64,000 nt of DNA from Caprimulgus europaeus (GCA_907165065.1 OU015526.1:65743723-65807722); one strand, 5' to 3'. Positions 11,401 through 25,514 are shown, numbered from the stretch's first letter. The notes: a model not told the origin generated them from the letters alone. Numbers and translations: made by a program.

Positions 11401-14400
11401 TAAGTATTCATGTGTGGAGAATTGTTTGTTGTTGACTTAAAAATTTGAGTAGGGGGAAAGGTAAGTGTATGGGATGCACTGTTCAAATTCTATGGCAAGT
11501 AAAAACAGAGGGTTTCTGTCTTCAATGCATAAGCATCTGCAGTGCATAAAATACCAAAATTAAAATTCTACCTAGTCCTTACTTCAATTTTTTTGTTACT
11601 TTTATTAATGCCATCTCCACTGATACAATCAGATGCTATTTTTTAAACACATTACTTTCACCTGTTCTACCTTGCAATGCTTTTCTTATTCACTGCAGTC
11701 TGGATTGTTCTGCAGTAGGCAGTGTATTAATAAATACAATGTAAGTTTTTAATGTGGTAGTATGGAATATATTATGACTTCCTACTTGTTCCTGTTGTGT
11801 AAAGCTGCACAGCTACTTGCAAGCTGCAGCAGTCACAGAAGTCATCAATTAAACTGTAACAGGCTGATATCATAGCAAAGCTTTTAAAAGAAACATTTGT
11901 TGAGCAGTATTGTAAATAGAGAGCATACAAATAGCTTATGTTGTCCTGGTGCTGCTGGTATTTTAGAATTTAATTATTTGGACTAATCCACATTCACTCT
12001 AACAACGTACCTGGTTGGTGAGAAAGCAAAGGAGAATTTGCTTGATTCATATTCAGAAAAAAGTTGCATAGCATCTTAATATCTCAGAAGTATGCTAAAT
12101 TGTTCAGGAGGTTTTTTTACTGTTAATATGATGTAACTAAAGCTAGTGAAGCACAGGTTCTTTTTGATCCAACTGTTACAGTGCGTTAGGAAACTGCTGA
12201 AATACATTGGGGTAACTTTTTAGTGTAATTTCTGTCAGAAGGGAATACTGTGGCTGGAAGAAAGCAGGATAGGTGTGCTGTGAGAATATGAAGAAAAATA
12301 AAGTAGGATGCTCTATAACAGTATGATCCCTAGTAAAGTTTAGCACACAATTTTCAAACTGCTTCTGTCTGCAGCACTTTTAAAAGGTTTTAGCAGGGAT
12401 TTGTTTTCCTTGGGAGCTGGTGCGATACGGCCAATTATTCAGAGGTTTCTCCAAAGCTCTGTTTTGAACACTGAAAATATCCTGAAATGAGGCAAAGTTA
12501 AATCATACAGGCCTGCCTTAGAAGAGGATTCAAATCTAAATTTATTTGGTGTCCATTCTTTTTAACTTGCCCTTGTCAATGGAAGGGAAGAAAAGGTGTG
12601 GTAGTTGATCTGAAACAAAAAGGACACCCACACAAAAATGATCTCTTCCTTATTGCTATTGTTATGTGCCACCCCTGGGTTTTATAAACCATGCTGCTTG
12701 GAATTGCATGGTTAGGATGATGTTCATAGTAAGGGCATGCTTGCTGCCTTCAGAAAAACAAATGTGAGATTTTTATTTCTTCCAGATCTGAAGTGTCCTG
12801 GTTCTTTCTGTGGCCAAGTGCAGGTGGTAAGCTTGGGTAAGCACCTAGGATCTGGGAACACTGCTGTACGAAGGATGTAGGAGCACTGGTACAGGAAAAA
12901 GGTCTTCTCCTGCAGGGCTGCCTCCAACAGTTCTTATCCAGCTGCCCACGTCACACCTGATGTAACCTACGGTGGTTTGGGGGGCATGGGAACCTGGTGG
13001 ACCAGAGTTTGCTGCAAAACCCAGCTAGTTTCTTGTCCTCGATGGGAGGAGAGCCTGGCCTCGGAATTAAACCTTCCTTTGTCTGTGTTTACTTCTCACC
13101 TTACCTCTGTGAGGTCATTGCATTGTGAACTGCCCTGTTTCGAAGCCCAGAGCAGCCAGTTGGGCACTCAGCTGAATCTGTTGCAGTTGTCAAAGGGTCA
13201 TACTTCAGGGATAGTGCTGCTGGCAGCTAAAACCTATGAATTAGTCAAAAAATAGCGTGTTTGGATGTTGGAATAATTTTTTTGTAGGCTTTTAAAAACA
13301 TTGTTGGATCATGCAGTGTGTTGACCTTTCAGTAAAATCTTCATTAAGTCCACCCATTCCTTGCAGGTTTTTTTTTTACTTCTGTTTGCCTTTGTTACAT
13401 GTTCTTTCCTGCATTATCATTCATTAGCTGCTCCAAAGAGATTAACAGTTCCTTAAAACAGGATCATGTGCATTCTGGTGTTCCGCATGAAAGCGGAGCT
13501 GGAGAGCAGAGAAGCCACGGGATCCCTATAGAAATGTGAAGACTATTTTGATACTCTAGTCCACTCAAAAATCTGCTGATACTGTAATGTTTTTTCCCTT
13601 GCCAGGACCCTCCTTGCCTGGTGTCATTTCTTGAGCTCCCCTGGGATGAGATTAGTCTAAAACAACAAAGTAACCAGATGTCTGGTTCTGAGAGAGTCCC
13701 AGAGGCCAGGGTATGGTAGGCAACAGTAATCACTGGGGGCTGAAGATCAAAGGTACCTGAGAATTACTTATGGGCACATACTATGTGTCATTCCTATTAT
13801 TAACAGTCTGAGAGAATTTGTATCCCTAATTAACCCTTTTGTTGGTTAAATTTTCTTGCCAGTACAGTCCTGTCTGTAATAACTATTTGTTCTTTTTGGT
13901 ACTGTGACATAAGTATATGTTTGTTTTTTTAAAAATAATTAAAATAAAAAGCAATGCTCTCATACTAGCAAATTTATGTAACCCATCCAGATTCTTTTAA
14001 GTTAGCATGATTTTTATTTGTTTGTTTACTGTGCCATTGTTAGGGCTGGTGTTATACCTGTCCAGAACTGTGTCAATAAGAATAGTTAACTTGTCAGGGT
14101 AGTGGTTTTAGTTCATTGCTTCCTAATCTAAAATTAATTAGAATCTAATCCCAGAGGCAGGATGTCTGCACATCACTGCTTTTTCCCATACTGATATTTC
14201 TAACTAAATGCTAATTAATATTTTTAGTGATCAACGCTTGTTTGTATTATGTACTCTGAAATAACAAAGATTGTAAGTGCTGTCTCTGAATTTCTGTAGT
14301 GCTTTTAGAATGAATGGCTCCTGGAGAGAGAGGAAAAACCTGATTGCAGCATTCTGTGCTTTTTTTTTTTTTTATCCTCCAGATGAAAATATCAAGGTTG

Positions 14401-16880
14401 TGAGTGGAATGTCTGTTTTACTAAATGATAACGTTGTCTGCTGTTGTAGAATTGAAGACTGGGAACAATTTTTCCTAGCTTTTGAATAATAAGCTGTAGC
14501 TATCCTAGATACCTGTTGTTTGTTGTGACTGCTACGGTTTCACTTTCTTTACCATGATGTGACATTAATGTGTGGTAAATACTGCATGTGTATGTTTGAG
14601 TGGGAGGGTGTAAGTTTCTGGTGACACCGAATGTGCAGTTTATTGCCTATAATTACATGTGTTTAGCAGTTCTAAGAGACATGTTTGCGTGAGTAGTGAG
14701 GGAGGAAAAGATCCCTGGAGTGATTTAAAAGATTGAATTATCTGTTTCATTCTTGACAGTCTCTCTTCAAAACATGTTATTCAAGCAACAAACACCAAAA
14801 GCTGACCTGCCTCAAAGTGTATTGTGTTTTTTGCATTTTCATTTTTGGCACAGGTATGCCTGCTGTCTGCATCATCCAACACAGCCATGCCTGCTGCTCT
14901 ATTGTCCCCACTCCTCTTCAGTTTCATACCTCATTGGTCTTTGTCTACATCCAAAGCGGTGTTTAAAAAAAAAAAAAATCAGCATCTAAAGAAATGTAAG
15001 GGCAAAATTTTCTGGTAATGCAGGGTTATTTAACCTTCCAGGCCCTATGGCTGTCAGCAGGTGTAGCCAATTGTCTTATACTGTGAACCTCATTAAAACT
15101 TTCACAGGATAGGGACAAATACTGTGCTTCTGAGACACAAGGGAAGGGGAAGCTGTGTAAGAGTGGTTCCCAGGCAGGAAATAGCTGTTTCCATAGGAAT
15201 GTTGTCACTCTGGATTTGGGATTGTATGTTGCCATTCACATGCCATAATCCAGGTACAGGGGCCTCACTGTGACTGCTTGGGAGCCACATACTGCTCAAA
15301 AGATTCTGACTGGTTACCCTAACGTAAAATCATCGGCTCCTTTTAACATTTGGGTTCTGTTTTGCACAACCCTTGTGGGGTTTTTTTGTCCTTAATTTTC
15401 CTTTTCAGCTGTTCCTTTGGAAGGTGTTGCAGCAGTTCTGGTTGTCTGCACTGCTCTGTTGAAGGTTGCAATCAGAACTGGAATAGGTGAAACCCAAGTG
15501 AACGTGAAGTCATGTCTGCAGAGGCCAGTATGACCTTCTTTCAAGTTATCTCATGAAGGCAGCAAGGTGCTTCCCATGAAGTTGTTGAATCTCTAGCTGA
15601 GATTTTGGAAGGGCACTACTAGATGGATTTGTGACATACCTGAGACAGAAACACCTTTCACTTCATCCTCTTTTGTTATCTGCCTGGAGCTCTTGGAAAC
15701 CATGCCGCAGCTACCGCCAATAAGCAAGAACCTGACATGGTCAGCAAATACTAGATTAGTGCATAGAAGTAGAAGCACAAGCATCTTTCTCATTATTTTC
15801 AGGCTGGTAAAACTTATATATCAATTTTGATCACTAGTACTAGCTCTCCAGTTTAAGTGAAAAAGTAACTGGATCTGTGGTAATGTGGGTGGTTCAAAAG
15901 TAGTGCAGGAGCAGAGAAAAGCACTGCAGAACTCCTCTCTGGCAGGTGCCTGCTACTTTTTGCATTGAGGGATCGAGTTATGAGACACTAATGGTTTTTA
16001 AAGCAGTAATTGGAGTTTGGAACTGGTGAAAATATTGGTATATTCTGCAATTAGATTGTCCCCCAGTTTCTTGTTCATGTAGCACATTTCTGTACCATGG
16101 AAACGTCTTGGGGACGTATAAAACAATTCTTTATCTGGACTTATGGAAAAACAGGCTTTAGAGCAATTTAGTTGCTTGAGTAGACTCAGAAATAGGTGTA
16201 AATACCTTATACAAGCTGAATAAATTTGAGTAAATTAAAGTGTTATATTGCATATTAATGAATAGTGCTTCATTCTGGGTACTTCCATTACAAAAGAGTC
16301 TTTATGAATTTTAAATAACTTTTGTAAAGAAAAAACCATAGGAACTAAACAGACTGCCCCCTGAAAATCTCTGGGAGCAGTGTTCCCTAGTTAGGGCTGG
16401 TGGGCATCGAGGGGTTTACAGGGTCATATTTGTTCTGCTGGCACAGCTGTTTATGGAAGAAAACAGTTGTCTGTTGCACTAATGTACACCTCTCTGGTAT
16501 TTAAGAATAAACCCATAGGAACTGTGCTATCAATGAGCAAGGGCTATACAAGTGGTCAGGAAGAGCAAGTCTTATAAAATAGAAGAAAATTGTGATTGAA
16601 TCAAATGATAAATCGTGAAGGAAATTAAAATACATCAGCATCGACCTAAAAGTTTGTTACTTCAAGGAAGTTTGGGGGGGGTTTATAGTGATGTTGGCAT
16701 ATGAAATATATTTTAAACAATGTGTATATGTTTTCCTCCATGTTGCGATTTTTGCATTAAGTAATTTCAGGAGTGTTCACTGTTTTAAACAACCCATCAC
16801 AGCCCGGGCACATCCTGTCTCAGAAGCTTAAGCCACAGCTTCCCTTTTACTTACCTGAGTCGTTGCAATATTCTGACCCT
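8451..16880. other. long non-coding stretch, nothing firmly recognised
   Basis: The 8.4 kb here is AT-rich with many short T runs, including a T/G-rich patch near 9370-9410 and homopolymers near 14361-14374 (T) and 14966-14978 (A). Open frames such as 12977-13255 (+), 13464-13733 (-) and 14753-14989 (+) lack domains and often overlap antisense frames. No LTR, LINE, tRNA or other RNA gene was recognised by eye. Old, diverged repeats could be missed. Confidence 0.45.
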
Positions 16881-17150
16881 AGGCTGTGTAAAATCAAATA
16901 AAAAAAATCTCCTGATGACTTAATTGAGTCATGGATCTGATCTAAAGATCATGCTATGAAATTAATAGAAAAATCTGTATTTCCATTCAGAAGTTTATTT
17001 CTATTCACATGTTTGGATGAATAAGAAAAATGATGGCCGTAATTAACATGGCAGCTTTCTGTTGTCATCCGCTGGCAACGTGTCTGTAAGCACAAAGCAT
17101 TTAGTGACAGAACTATTTGATGACTTGATTTTGCTCAAATTCTCGATAAG
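16881..17150. promoter_or_regulatory. CNE-like stretch (possible enhancer), conservation untested
   Basis: The segment is unusually rich in compact binding-site-like words: a TGACTTAATTGAGTCA near-palindrome at about 16916-16931, TAATTAAC near 17040, ATTAATAG near 16960 and a balanced, non-repetitive composition. Such texture is typical of conserved non-coding elements in vertebrate gene deserts. This is a judgement from sequence character only; I cannot test conservation. Confidence 0.3.
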
Positions 17151-18995
17151 AGAATTCTTGCTGTTGAATTTCTGATTCTCCAGCGTGTCTAGTACAACTT
17201 GCCCTTACTTTAGTTTGTGGAGTTTTTGACCTATAGCTTGGAGAAGGAAGGAAATTAATTAGAACAAATCTCTAGAAAACTACAGGTGTTCAAGGGATTT
17301 TTCTTCTAATCTCTTGTAATTAAAAATGTCAGCTCCTTTCCCTGGTTTATGGATAACCAAAGTAATTTATGTTTAGAGGTGTTGAAGGAGGAAAAACTAG
17401 TTAATGTTCCAAGTGCTATTCAATTTTATGTAACCGATGAGATGGTAATTGGTTTGCGGGGCAAAGGAGATGGTTGGAAGGACTGCAAGAGAGTTGACAA
17501 AGCCTTTCCTCTCTGAATTGCAGGTCCTAAAAGTCTAAATCGAGTCATAGTAAGATATATGAGCTTGTGGCTGTGCAAGATGACCTTTGGCTATATTAAA
17601 ATATTTGGCAAACCCCTGGGTTATCCTAGTGTTTTATTGGTGGCCCTCGTGACCTAGAATAAATCCAACACAAAGTGCCATTTTTATCTGTACCCCCCCT
17701 TCCCCAGTTTGGAGGGGTGTGCTGCTAACAGGTTATCATGACTGTGGTGGCAGAAGAGAATGTCTGCGTTATGAAAATTGGTTGCTTGTAACCAATTGTT
17801 CTTTAAATGTGTCATGATTTTCATAATGTGTAGTTTTTGTTACTATTATGCAGTCGAGGAATAGTAATAGGCAGAACTTCTGTAATGATTGCTTTCTAAA
17901 ATATTTAAATTATATAGCTAGCATTATTTTACAGGGTCTTTGTCTGACAGACTACTGTGACATGGATTACTATGCATTACACTTCTTTGTACTGATAATA
18001 TAACAACCAAGCATTTAAAATAAAATATGAAATTGCTTCTGAATATTTCCTTCTTTGAGAGGGCTAGATAAATGAAAATTAATGAGGTTAGGGAAATTTT
18101 GCTTCACAAGTGATCAAGTAAATCTGGCTTTGCACAGTCTGCAAAACATGATTTTAATAAGACTGTATTACATTTCTGTTGTGCCTTCCATTGTTAAGGG
18201 GAATTGGAGAATGTGTATTTTTAAATGAAATGAAAAGTTGTATTAGAACCAAAGGCTTTTCTTCCTAGCAGTCTTTGAGATTGTCTTGCATAACATGATG
18301 AAAATAGTATCTTATACTGGCCAGTGTGTTTCTTCTTCTTCTTTCTTGTTAAGTACCTGAGCTTGTACTCTATAGGAGCAGCATGGATACTGTGAGTAAA
18401 AGGCTTTGTAAGAGAACCACATTGAAATACACTGTGTAATAAATGTAAACATTTTCTTTATTTAAAGGGCTCAATAGAAGGGACATGCAAATTACTGTTC
18501 TGAGTTGTAGTCTGCTAGACATTAAGAAATGTTAGTTGGGAAGAGTAGTACGATTATAAGTCACCTTTAAATTGGATGGTTTCATGGGTCTTGCATCTGG
18601 AATCAGCATTATAAGATGATTCTTGAAAATTTCTTGCATGCATGTTTGTTACAGCTGAAGCCTTGTCATGGGCTCTATTCCTTAATCAGTAGCCGTGTTT
18701 TGTGTAGTGGCAGGCCTTCAGCCAAAGATTGCAAAATAGCTTTGCTGCTGAAAATCTCCGTGTGTTGCAAACCCCAGAAAGAATAAGCAAGCCAACCCCG
18801 AGCCAGTTTCCTTGGATGGCACGGCTCAGAAATAACAAAGGCATATGCCTGTCCTTTTTTTTCTTTCAGAGAAAAATCCAGAGGATAGGTAGGGCCCAAA
18901 GTTGCATCTAGAGAGCAGTGCTTTGTACTCAAAATTTAGTTTCAAGGTCTGATTCCTGCTGGCAGCAGCTGTAGGTCATGTTAAAAGCCATCGAC
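17151..18995. other. non-coding sequence, nothing recognised
   Basis: Moderately AT-rich. Opposed short frames at 18675-18932 (-) and 18729-18911 (+) overlap and have no recognisable domain. Around 17540-17700 the sequence is non-repetitive and could belong to a conserved element, but no strong signal stands out. Confidence 0.45.
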
Positions 18996-19460
18996 TTCCC
19001 AGAAGTTAAAAGGCAAAGAGCCAGCAGAGGCTGGAAATGACTGGGAAAGGTACGTGCACATGGTAAATCGGGAGGTGCAGCAGGTAGGCTGAGCAGCCAT
19101 GGAAGAGTGGGCGAGTGTCTTTGTGGGAAGGCAGCGGGGCTTGGTGGTGGCGACGGCCACAGGTTGCGGGGCCGGTGATGTGGGGGTTCCAGGCGTTGGG
19201 TGGGGGGGGGCCTCCCTGATGTGTTGCCTGCCCACAGGGCATGGGGGAGCGTGGCTGGATTATTATGTTAATGCCTGAGCCTGCTGCCCTCTCCCTGTCC
19301 CAGCTGGGCTCCCCGTTGTTCGGAGCCGCTTCGCTCTGGCAGTGCAGTAATATACGTGGTGATTGAGAGGGCAGAGGGGCTCGCGAGAGAAAAGAGCAGG
19401 CCTGCACGGGGGTGTAAATGAAGGGGGGAAGGCTGTAGGAGGGTTTGCGCCTAGGTGCGG
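18996..19460. other. GC-rich, G-run-rich patch
   Basis: This patch is clearly richer in G+C than its surroundings and contains several CpGs. On the + strand, G runs occur at 19182-19186, 19198-19200 and 19202-19210, enough for a predicted G-quadruplex. Opposing open frames (19006-19407 and 18981-19235, both -) exist because GC-rich DNA has few stops; their proline-rich translations resemble no family. I see no TATA box or convincing first exon, so calling it a promoter or CpG island would go too far. Confidence 0.55.
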
Positions 19461-19760
19461 GGAGAAAGTTTATTAGGAAATGAGTAATGTAAATCTGCTA
19501 ATTGAATTGTTATTTACAAGTCTCGTTTCTGACTTGTTTCTTTGTGCATTACCCCCCGCTAATGCTGATGTATGGTGAATTCGAAGTGCTTACCAAAGCA
19601 GGCACTTAGGTTGATTTATTTGAAGCCGAAGCGCTGTAATACACCGGTACCAGTGTACAGTGCTGACAATGGTGTATTTTTCAGGACTTTGATTACTGTT
19701 TCATGCTCTGCCGCTGTATTGCTACACTATAGCTTATAGCCGTGATGTGATTCTTTTATA
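19461..19760. promoter_or_regulatory. CNE-like stretch beside the GC-rich patch
   Basis: Non-repetitive sequence dense in homeodomain-type words (GCTAATTGAATTG near 19497, GCTAATGCTGATG near 19558) and with intact CpGs (GAATTCGAAG near 19577, GAAGCCGAAGCGC near 19623, ACACCGGTACC near 19641). Retained CpGs and dense motifs in an otherwise CpG-poor, AT-rich setting suggest constraint. It adjoins the GC-rich patch, so the two may form one regulatory block. Conservation has not been tested. Confidence 0.35.
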
Positions 19761-22700
19761 TATTGTAGATAAGTATGTCACTCTGAATTTTGTTGATACT
19801 TCCACAAGAGTAGGAGATAGATACAGATTACAGAAATATATTTGTTATGGTGTAAGAGCAAATTGAACTTTGATTCAACGAGATGGTGCCTATGTTGTGA
19901 TATTTTTCTGAGATCTTTTCTGCAATAGAGTTGACTAAACAGTGAGTAGGTTTTGAAATGAATGTATGCGAGAGATCAAAATCTGTTCCATAAACAGATC
20001 TCCCCTCCCACTCACCAATGATTATATGGTCCAGTATACAGAATCTTTCTTTACCTTTTATCAAGCTTCTATCAGTGTCAAAACTTGACTTGAAATACCA
20101 GCCAGACGTGATTTCTAAGATCCTTATTTGTCTATTTTACCCCCAAAATGCTGATCACAGACTACTTAAAGAAATAGCTGTTAACCTAAATTAAACTTTC
20201 TAAGGCTAATGTGTCAGATACAAAGTAGTTTGATAAGTGCGGTGCTTTTCTTGTACATTTAGCTGGTACTTGGTGTTTGTGTAAGATGTGGTTTCTGATT
20301 GCTTTTAGGCTGTAAAGTGACTTTTTCTGCTCTTCACACATTTGTTTGCTTATCCCAGTTCTGTTCCTTCCTGTTCTGTTCACATGTATTGCTGTGCTGC
20401 ATTGCTGCTCAGAAGGTGTGTCTGTCTTGGCATCGGGACCTTCTGCTGTGCAGGAGAGTTGGCAGCTCTCGCGCTTTTGACCTGGCAGTCGTGAATGTAC
20501 TTCTTACACAGTCCTGCCCACTTATGTATCATAGGGCATCTTTGTGTTACTGAAGTACTTTAAGGTGAAAAAGAATTCTGGATCTAGATTGCTTCTGCAA
20601 ACTGAATTTGGCCTGGCTGTGTCGATGCAGGATGTTCTGGGCTTAAATGGCATGACAGAGTACGATTTTGCTTCCATGCTCCTTGCCTCATTGGATGCCC
20701 ATGATGAATAACCATCACAGAATAGGTAGTAGCAGTATCTATGTTCTGCTGGGGCTGTTGTACTTAACTCAAAATTATTGATTTCTTTATTGAGTTCTCC
20801 TTGAAGTTCTTTGTGGGTAAATTGGCATGTGTTGGCCTTGTCTCTACAGTTTGTCAGTAATGTGAGAAGATAGTTTTAATCACAAAATGCTGGAAAATGG
20901 ACACATATTATAAAACAGTTTTGCAGTTGAAGAAAGGGGTTTTTTTTTCCTAATAATGGCATTTTTATTTTCCTTTCATATTGTATATGCAACTAGTTCT
21001 TTAGTAACTGCTTTAGAAATATGGAAATTGAGCTACTAACCATGTTGAGTTGGGAACTTTTCCATTTTTTTTTGTCCTTCCCCCTGTGTATGCAATTTAG
21101 ACTTTGTAGAAATGTTTCTACTTTCTTTCAGGAAAATCTGTATGTAAGTACTTTGTTTCAGGTCAGGTTATCCTTGGTCAGTTTTGCAAACAAATAATTT
21201 TGACTTTGTCCACCTCCATGTTTTCATTTCTCTTGATAAAATGATCTCCCTGGCTGTGCCTTCTCGGTGCATCATAAGAATTTAATAACAGTGCTGCATT
21301 GTGGGCCAGCTGAAAAGCTTTGTGCAGAGACAAAGACAGAGGCCATCTTCCAGTAGGCACCAGAGCAGTTCAGCTGGAAGCGACAAAATACCAAAATTAA
21401 ATGGTTAAAAAAGAAAATTTCAGTCATTGTATGAAAAATGGTGATTCTAAGGGTGGGGAACTTTGGCTTAAAACTAATGTTTAAATACTAGAATGTCCCT
21501 AATGCTGGATATTCCAGTTTTCAGCCAACTATGGGTATAAATGGAAACTGCAGAAGCTCAGTGATTTGCTGCCACAAAGAGCATGTTCAAGGCAGACAGC
21601 AAGCTTGTGACCTTTTGCAGTAAAACAAGCTTGTGCATTTCTTAGGCTTGCACCCAGCACAGCTCTTGGTGAGCCTCTGCTCTCCGCAGAACGTGAATAG
21701 AATTCTGTACATGAAACCCATAGGTTTTAATGTTTTCTCTCCACCTTTTCTTCAGAGAAGTAGTGATTATATAGTATTCTATCCTGTTAGAGAATAAAGT
21801 AAATTACTTCAAGGAAGTAATAAAAATATCTTTAATTTAGTTCAGTCACTGTGTATTTTATACATGTTATGTTATAAATTATATATATGAATGAAAATTC
21901 CAGAGAAGAGTTTCAGCATTGTTGTAGTTCATTATGTACTCCTACTGCTGGCCAAATAGTTGTGAAATCGAGTCCCTGACATAGACTTGATTAGCATTTG
22001 AGTATTAATCCTTGCACTTTAATGAAGACTAGCCCTTTACCCCACGCCCTTTGGATTAGAGGGTATAGTAGTCCTCTTGGAAAATGGAGCAACTAACTGA
22101 TTAGAATTTAAGGATGTTTTGGGTATGCTTCAAAGGAAAGGTAGTGGTAAATACCAATGTTGTAGTTAATTTGTTTTCAGAGAAAAAAACCTTGGTGCTT
22201 CAGTTGTTACCGACCAACTGCTGAACTCCTTTGGCAAATTTTGGGAATATATAAAATGTAAAGGTGCATATTTACACACTTTCTCACTCTGTATATGTGT
22301 AACTTCTAGCTACACTTCCATGAATTGTTAGTTTATATGACAGAAGTATCTGAGCAGCATTTAAAAGAATGCAGTTGTATGTGTCACGATTTTTCCTTTT
22401 TTACCTTCAGGCAGTGGCTATAGTGCTGGTCTCTTCCTTATAGTGTGCTGCTTTTCTTTCCCTTCTCTTTGTGCCTCTGCCATGATATTGCAGTGTGAGG
22501 AGCTTTGTCTGTGCTCAGAAAAAGGGAATTTGCAGTACCATACAATACTGGTTTACAGTAAAGCCTAACCTTTGGGCTAGGTTAAAGAAAAAACAACCAA
22601 AAAACCCCCAAACTGTACTACTTTGAGATATAGACAGGCATTTGTTGATGAGATGAAAATCTCCATATCATTTAACTGTGACCTGTGACTCATTCTGACA

Positions 22701-24952
22701 TGAGCTCCAGAGAGTGGGGTTCATGGATTTATATAGTGAGCCTCTTTACTTTTAATTTTACAAAGCTGATACTTCAGCCAGCCTCCCCGTGCTGTGGCTT
22801 TCCTTGCACTAGCAGTCTATTTCCCATCTGCTGGCATTACACTACTAATAGTGAAGCTGTTCCCAGTGGTAGTAGTGATAGGGACTTTAATAACAATACC
22901 ATTCTGAGCTGTTTTGGCTGGTGTAGCAGTTAAAATGTCTGGTTTTGCTACTAACTGCCCAGAAAGCAATATGACAGTGGGATATTTATAGAAAAATACT
23001 GGTGCAGGTTCAGCCTTACAGTTAATGCAAAGGGCACCTTTTAAAAAGTGGCCTTGTACTTTCATTTCACTTCAGCAGGGAAGTAATACTCTTTGGAGTT
23101 GTGGGATGCATTGTTTAACTAGACCTCTAATCATGTTATGGATGATGTGTCTCCAGGAGAATCAGGGGACAAGACCTTTAAGTGTTTTTATCACAGCTTA
23201 AGATCTCAGAAAATGTGAACTTAAATAAAAGTATGTTTGGGAGGTTGTTATTGCTCTGTATCCTTTTGAGGATACCTTCTACAGTAATTTTTTTTTTTTT
23301 TCTAGAAAGAAAGTCACTTACAGTTATGAAGTGTTCAACTATAAGAGATCAAGTTGGCAGAGTTACTTGTATACCGCTGTTCAGCTGAGTCTCTTACTAA
23401 ATCATTGTTCAGCAGTCCATTTGTTCTGGTGTGAGAGCTAGTGTCTTCATTGCTGAGGTAATAAGCCTTGAGTCACTAACAAATACATGATGTGCATGAG
23501 GTTCCTGGGTAGTTTTCATACGAAAGTGTCAGCAGATTCTTTCTTTTTTGCCCTCTAGTTGTGTGGCAGCTCAAATGCGTGGCTGCTAAGGCTTATACTT
23601 CACAGTATGCGGGTAGAAGGGGGAACCTACCTGCTGGTTTTCCATGTCTAGGAAAATTGCAGAAATGGGCTTTCCATTTGGGGAAAGATACATACAGAAA
23701 GTTTGGTTATATGCCTTCCTGAGGCACCCAGAACTTTCTGGCATGGCAGAGCTGTCTGAAGTTCATGGAGGAGTCGGTCAGATGCTAGAGCATGGAGTTT
23801 GTGGATAGTTATGCGCATATGTACTCAGTATGAGAAAGCATGCGTTGTTAGGAGGCTGTCAGCTTTAAATCACTCCTTGCTTCAATGTTTACACTGGCAC
23901 TGGGCAGTAATTTAATATTTGCATTAACAGTTTTTTAAATAGAGGAGAGAAAAAGAGAAATGCCTCTGTTTATTCATATTGGTATTCAGAATTCCACTGT
24001 AGATGTTCACATTACTGCTCAATTGGTGTGCGTGACGTAGGAACCAACACTGGAAGGCACTGTGTCTTATGAGTGTGACTTTGTGTTTTGGACTGCAGCT
24101 GATGGGAGGACAGGAAGGTCAAGCTACAGCTTCAGGGTACCACTGGGCTTGGATTATGGCTGGTCAAGGATTGTTTCACACAAGGACGAGGTGAGAGTAT
24201 TGGTGGCTGTCTCTGCTGACAGCCCTTCTCCTTGTTGAAAGGAAACAGACTGTGATTGTTAGAAGGAGGAAATCTGTCTTCTTCTTAGCATCCTGAAGGG
24301 GTAGACGTGAAATTGCAGAAGGGGTGTGTTGCCTAGATTTGTGTTTCTGGATAGGGCCTAGATGGGCCTTTTCCCCTGGTAAGCCTCATGAGCATTGCAC
24401 CAGTTTTGTACACTACACAGCCCCATAAACATCTGCTGTGGATGGATCCATTTAGGATAAAGGAAAGAAACTACAGACAAAGCGACTCAGCGTTGTACAG
24501 CTGATAGCCTGGGCTAGTCAGGCACTGTGCACTTGTCTCATGAAGCATCTTCTCTCTTCTGTACCTGAGGAGACCAAGTCTTGGTTCTTTCAATGTGGAG
24601 ATGGGCGTTCTGATTCATGACAGAGGTTCTTCCCTCCTGGCTTCCTTCATGTGATCTTTCCAATACTGATGGGGAAGGCTTTTGTTTTCATTCTGCTCAG
24701 TTATAGCAGTAATCTGAACTAAAATGATCCAGCCATACAGGCCAGTGTTGCTTTCCAACCTTTGCTCAACATGGCTTTCCTGTTACCGATCTATATGTTA
24801 GTATTGGTGGAAATTTGCAGACTGACACGTACACATTCCCAAGATTTGAAAGATTACTGTTTGCCATTTGAATTGTTAACAAATTTTTACATCGTAGTGT
24901 TACTCTCTGGAAAAAAAAGTATATTTTTTAAATGCATATATTCTGCTGCTTT
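19761..24952. other. non-coding sequence, nothing recognised
   Basis: AT-rich sequence with scattered T runs (23288-23302 is the longest). A short hairpin with stems TAACCT/AGGTTA lies near 22566-22586. Open frames of 60-84 codons (for example 20299-20553 +, 22685-22933 +, 22817-23065 -) have no domains. No repeat element or RNA gene is recognised. Confidence 0.45.
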
Positions 24953-25514
24953 TTAGTCTTCGTCTCCTACTGCCCCTAAAAGGGAAATACCACGCTGCCC
25001 CTCCAGAACTAACTGGAGTTGCGCCAGTTGCTCGCAGTAGAGAAAAGTTACCATTTCTGATGAAAGGAAAGTGGGATAATTTTCTTTCTCTGCCTCAGTA
25101 TTGGTGAAACACAGAAATCCTTCAATGGAGAGCACCAAATACATTAAATAAGCCTGTCTAAAAAGCCTGCCTTTTGACATCCCTTTGATGGATGGTTTTG
25201 TATTTGTAAATATTGTTACCAACAGGCAGTGATGGTTATGAGGAACTGCAAAAATGGGAGGACTGAAAGACTGGTTTTCAGCAGAAGGAACTTGGCTAGT
25301 AGGAGGCAATAACTCTGCAAGCAGAGCCCCCAGCTTGTTTCCTTGCGCTGCTTGTGGCGGAATGCTGAGCTTGGCTGAAGCTGTACAAACATCTACTCGG
25401 GTGGTGGCAACCTCGGCCAGCCCAGAACAAACCTGGAGTGTGCGCAGCTTCAGGGGCACGGCTCAACAGGGTGTCTTAGAGGGCATCATTCTCTGGGTGA
25501 TGTTCCCCTGCTGA
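24953..25514 (-). other. 168-codon open frame without recognisable homology, probably chance
   Basis: The frame on the - strand at 24953-25459 is the longest in the window outside the transposons. Its translation has no signal peptide, transmembrane segment, coiled coil or motif I recognise. A second, 86-codon frame overlaps it on the + strand at 25254-25514. There is no obvious promoter and no poly(A) signature of a retrogene. It may be chance openness, or less likely a lineage-specific transcript or a degraded pseudogene. I do not call it a gene. Confidence 0.25.
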
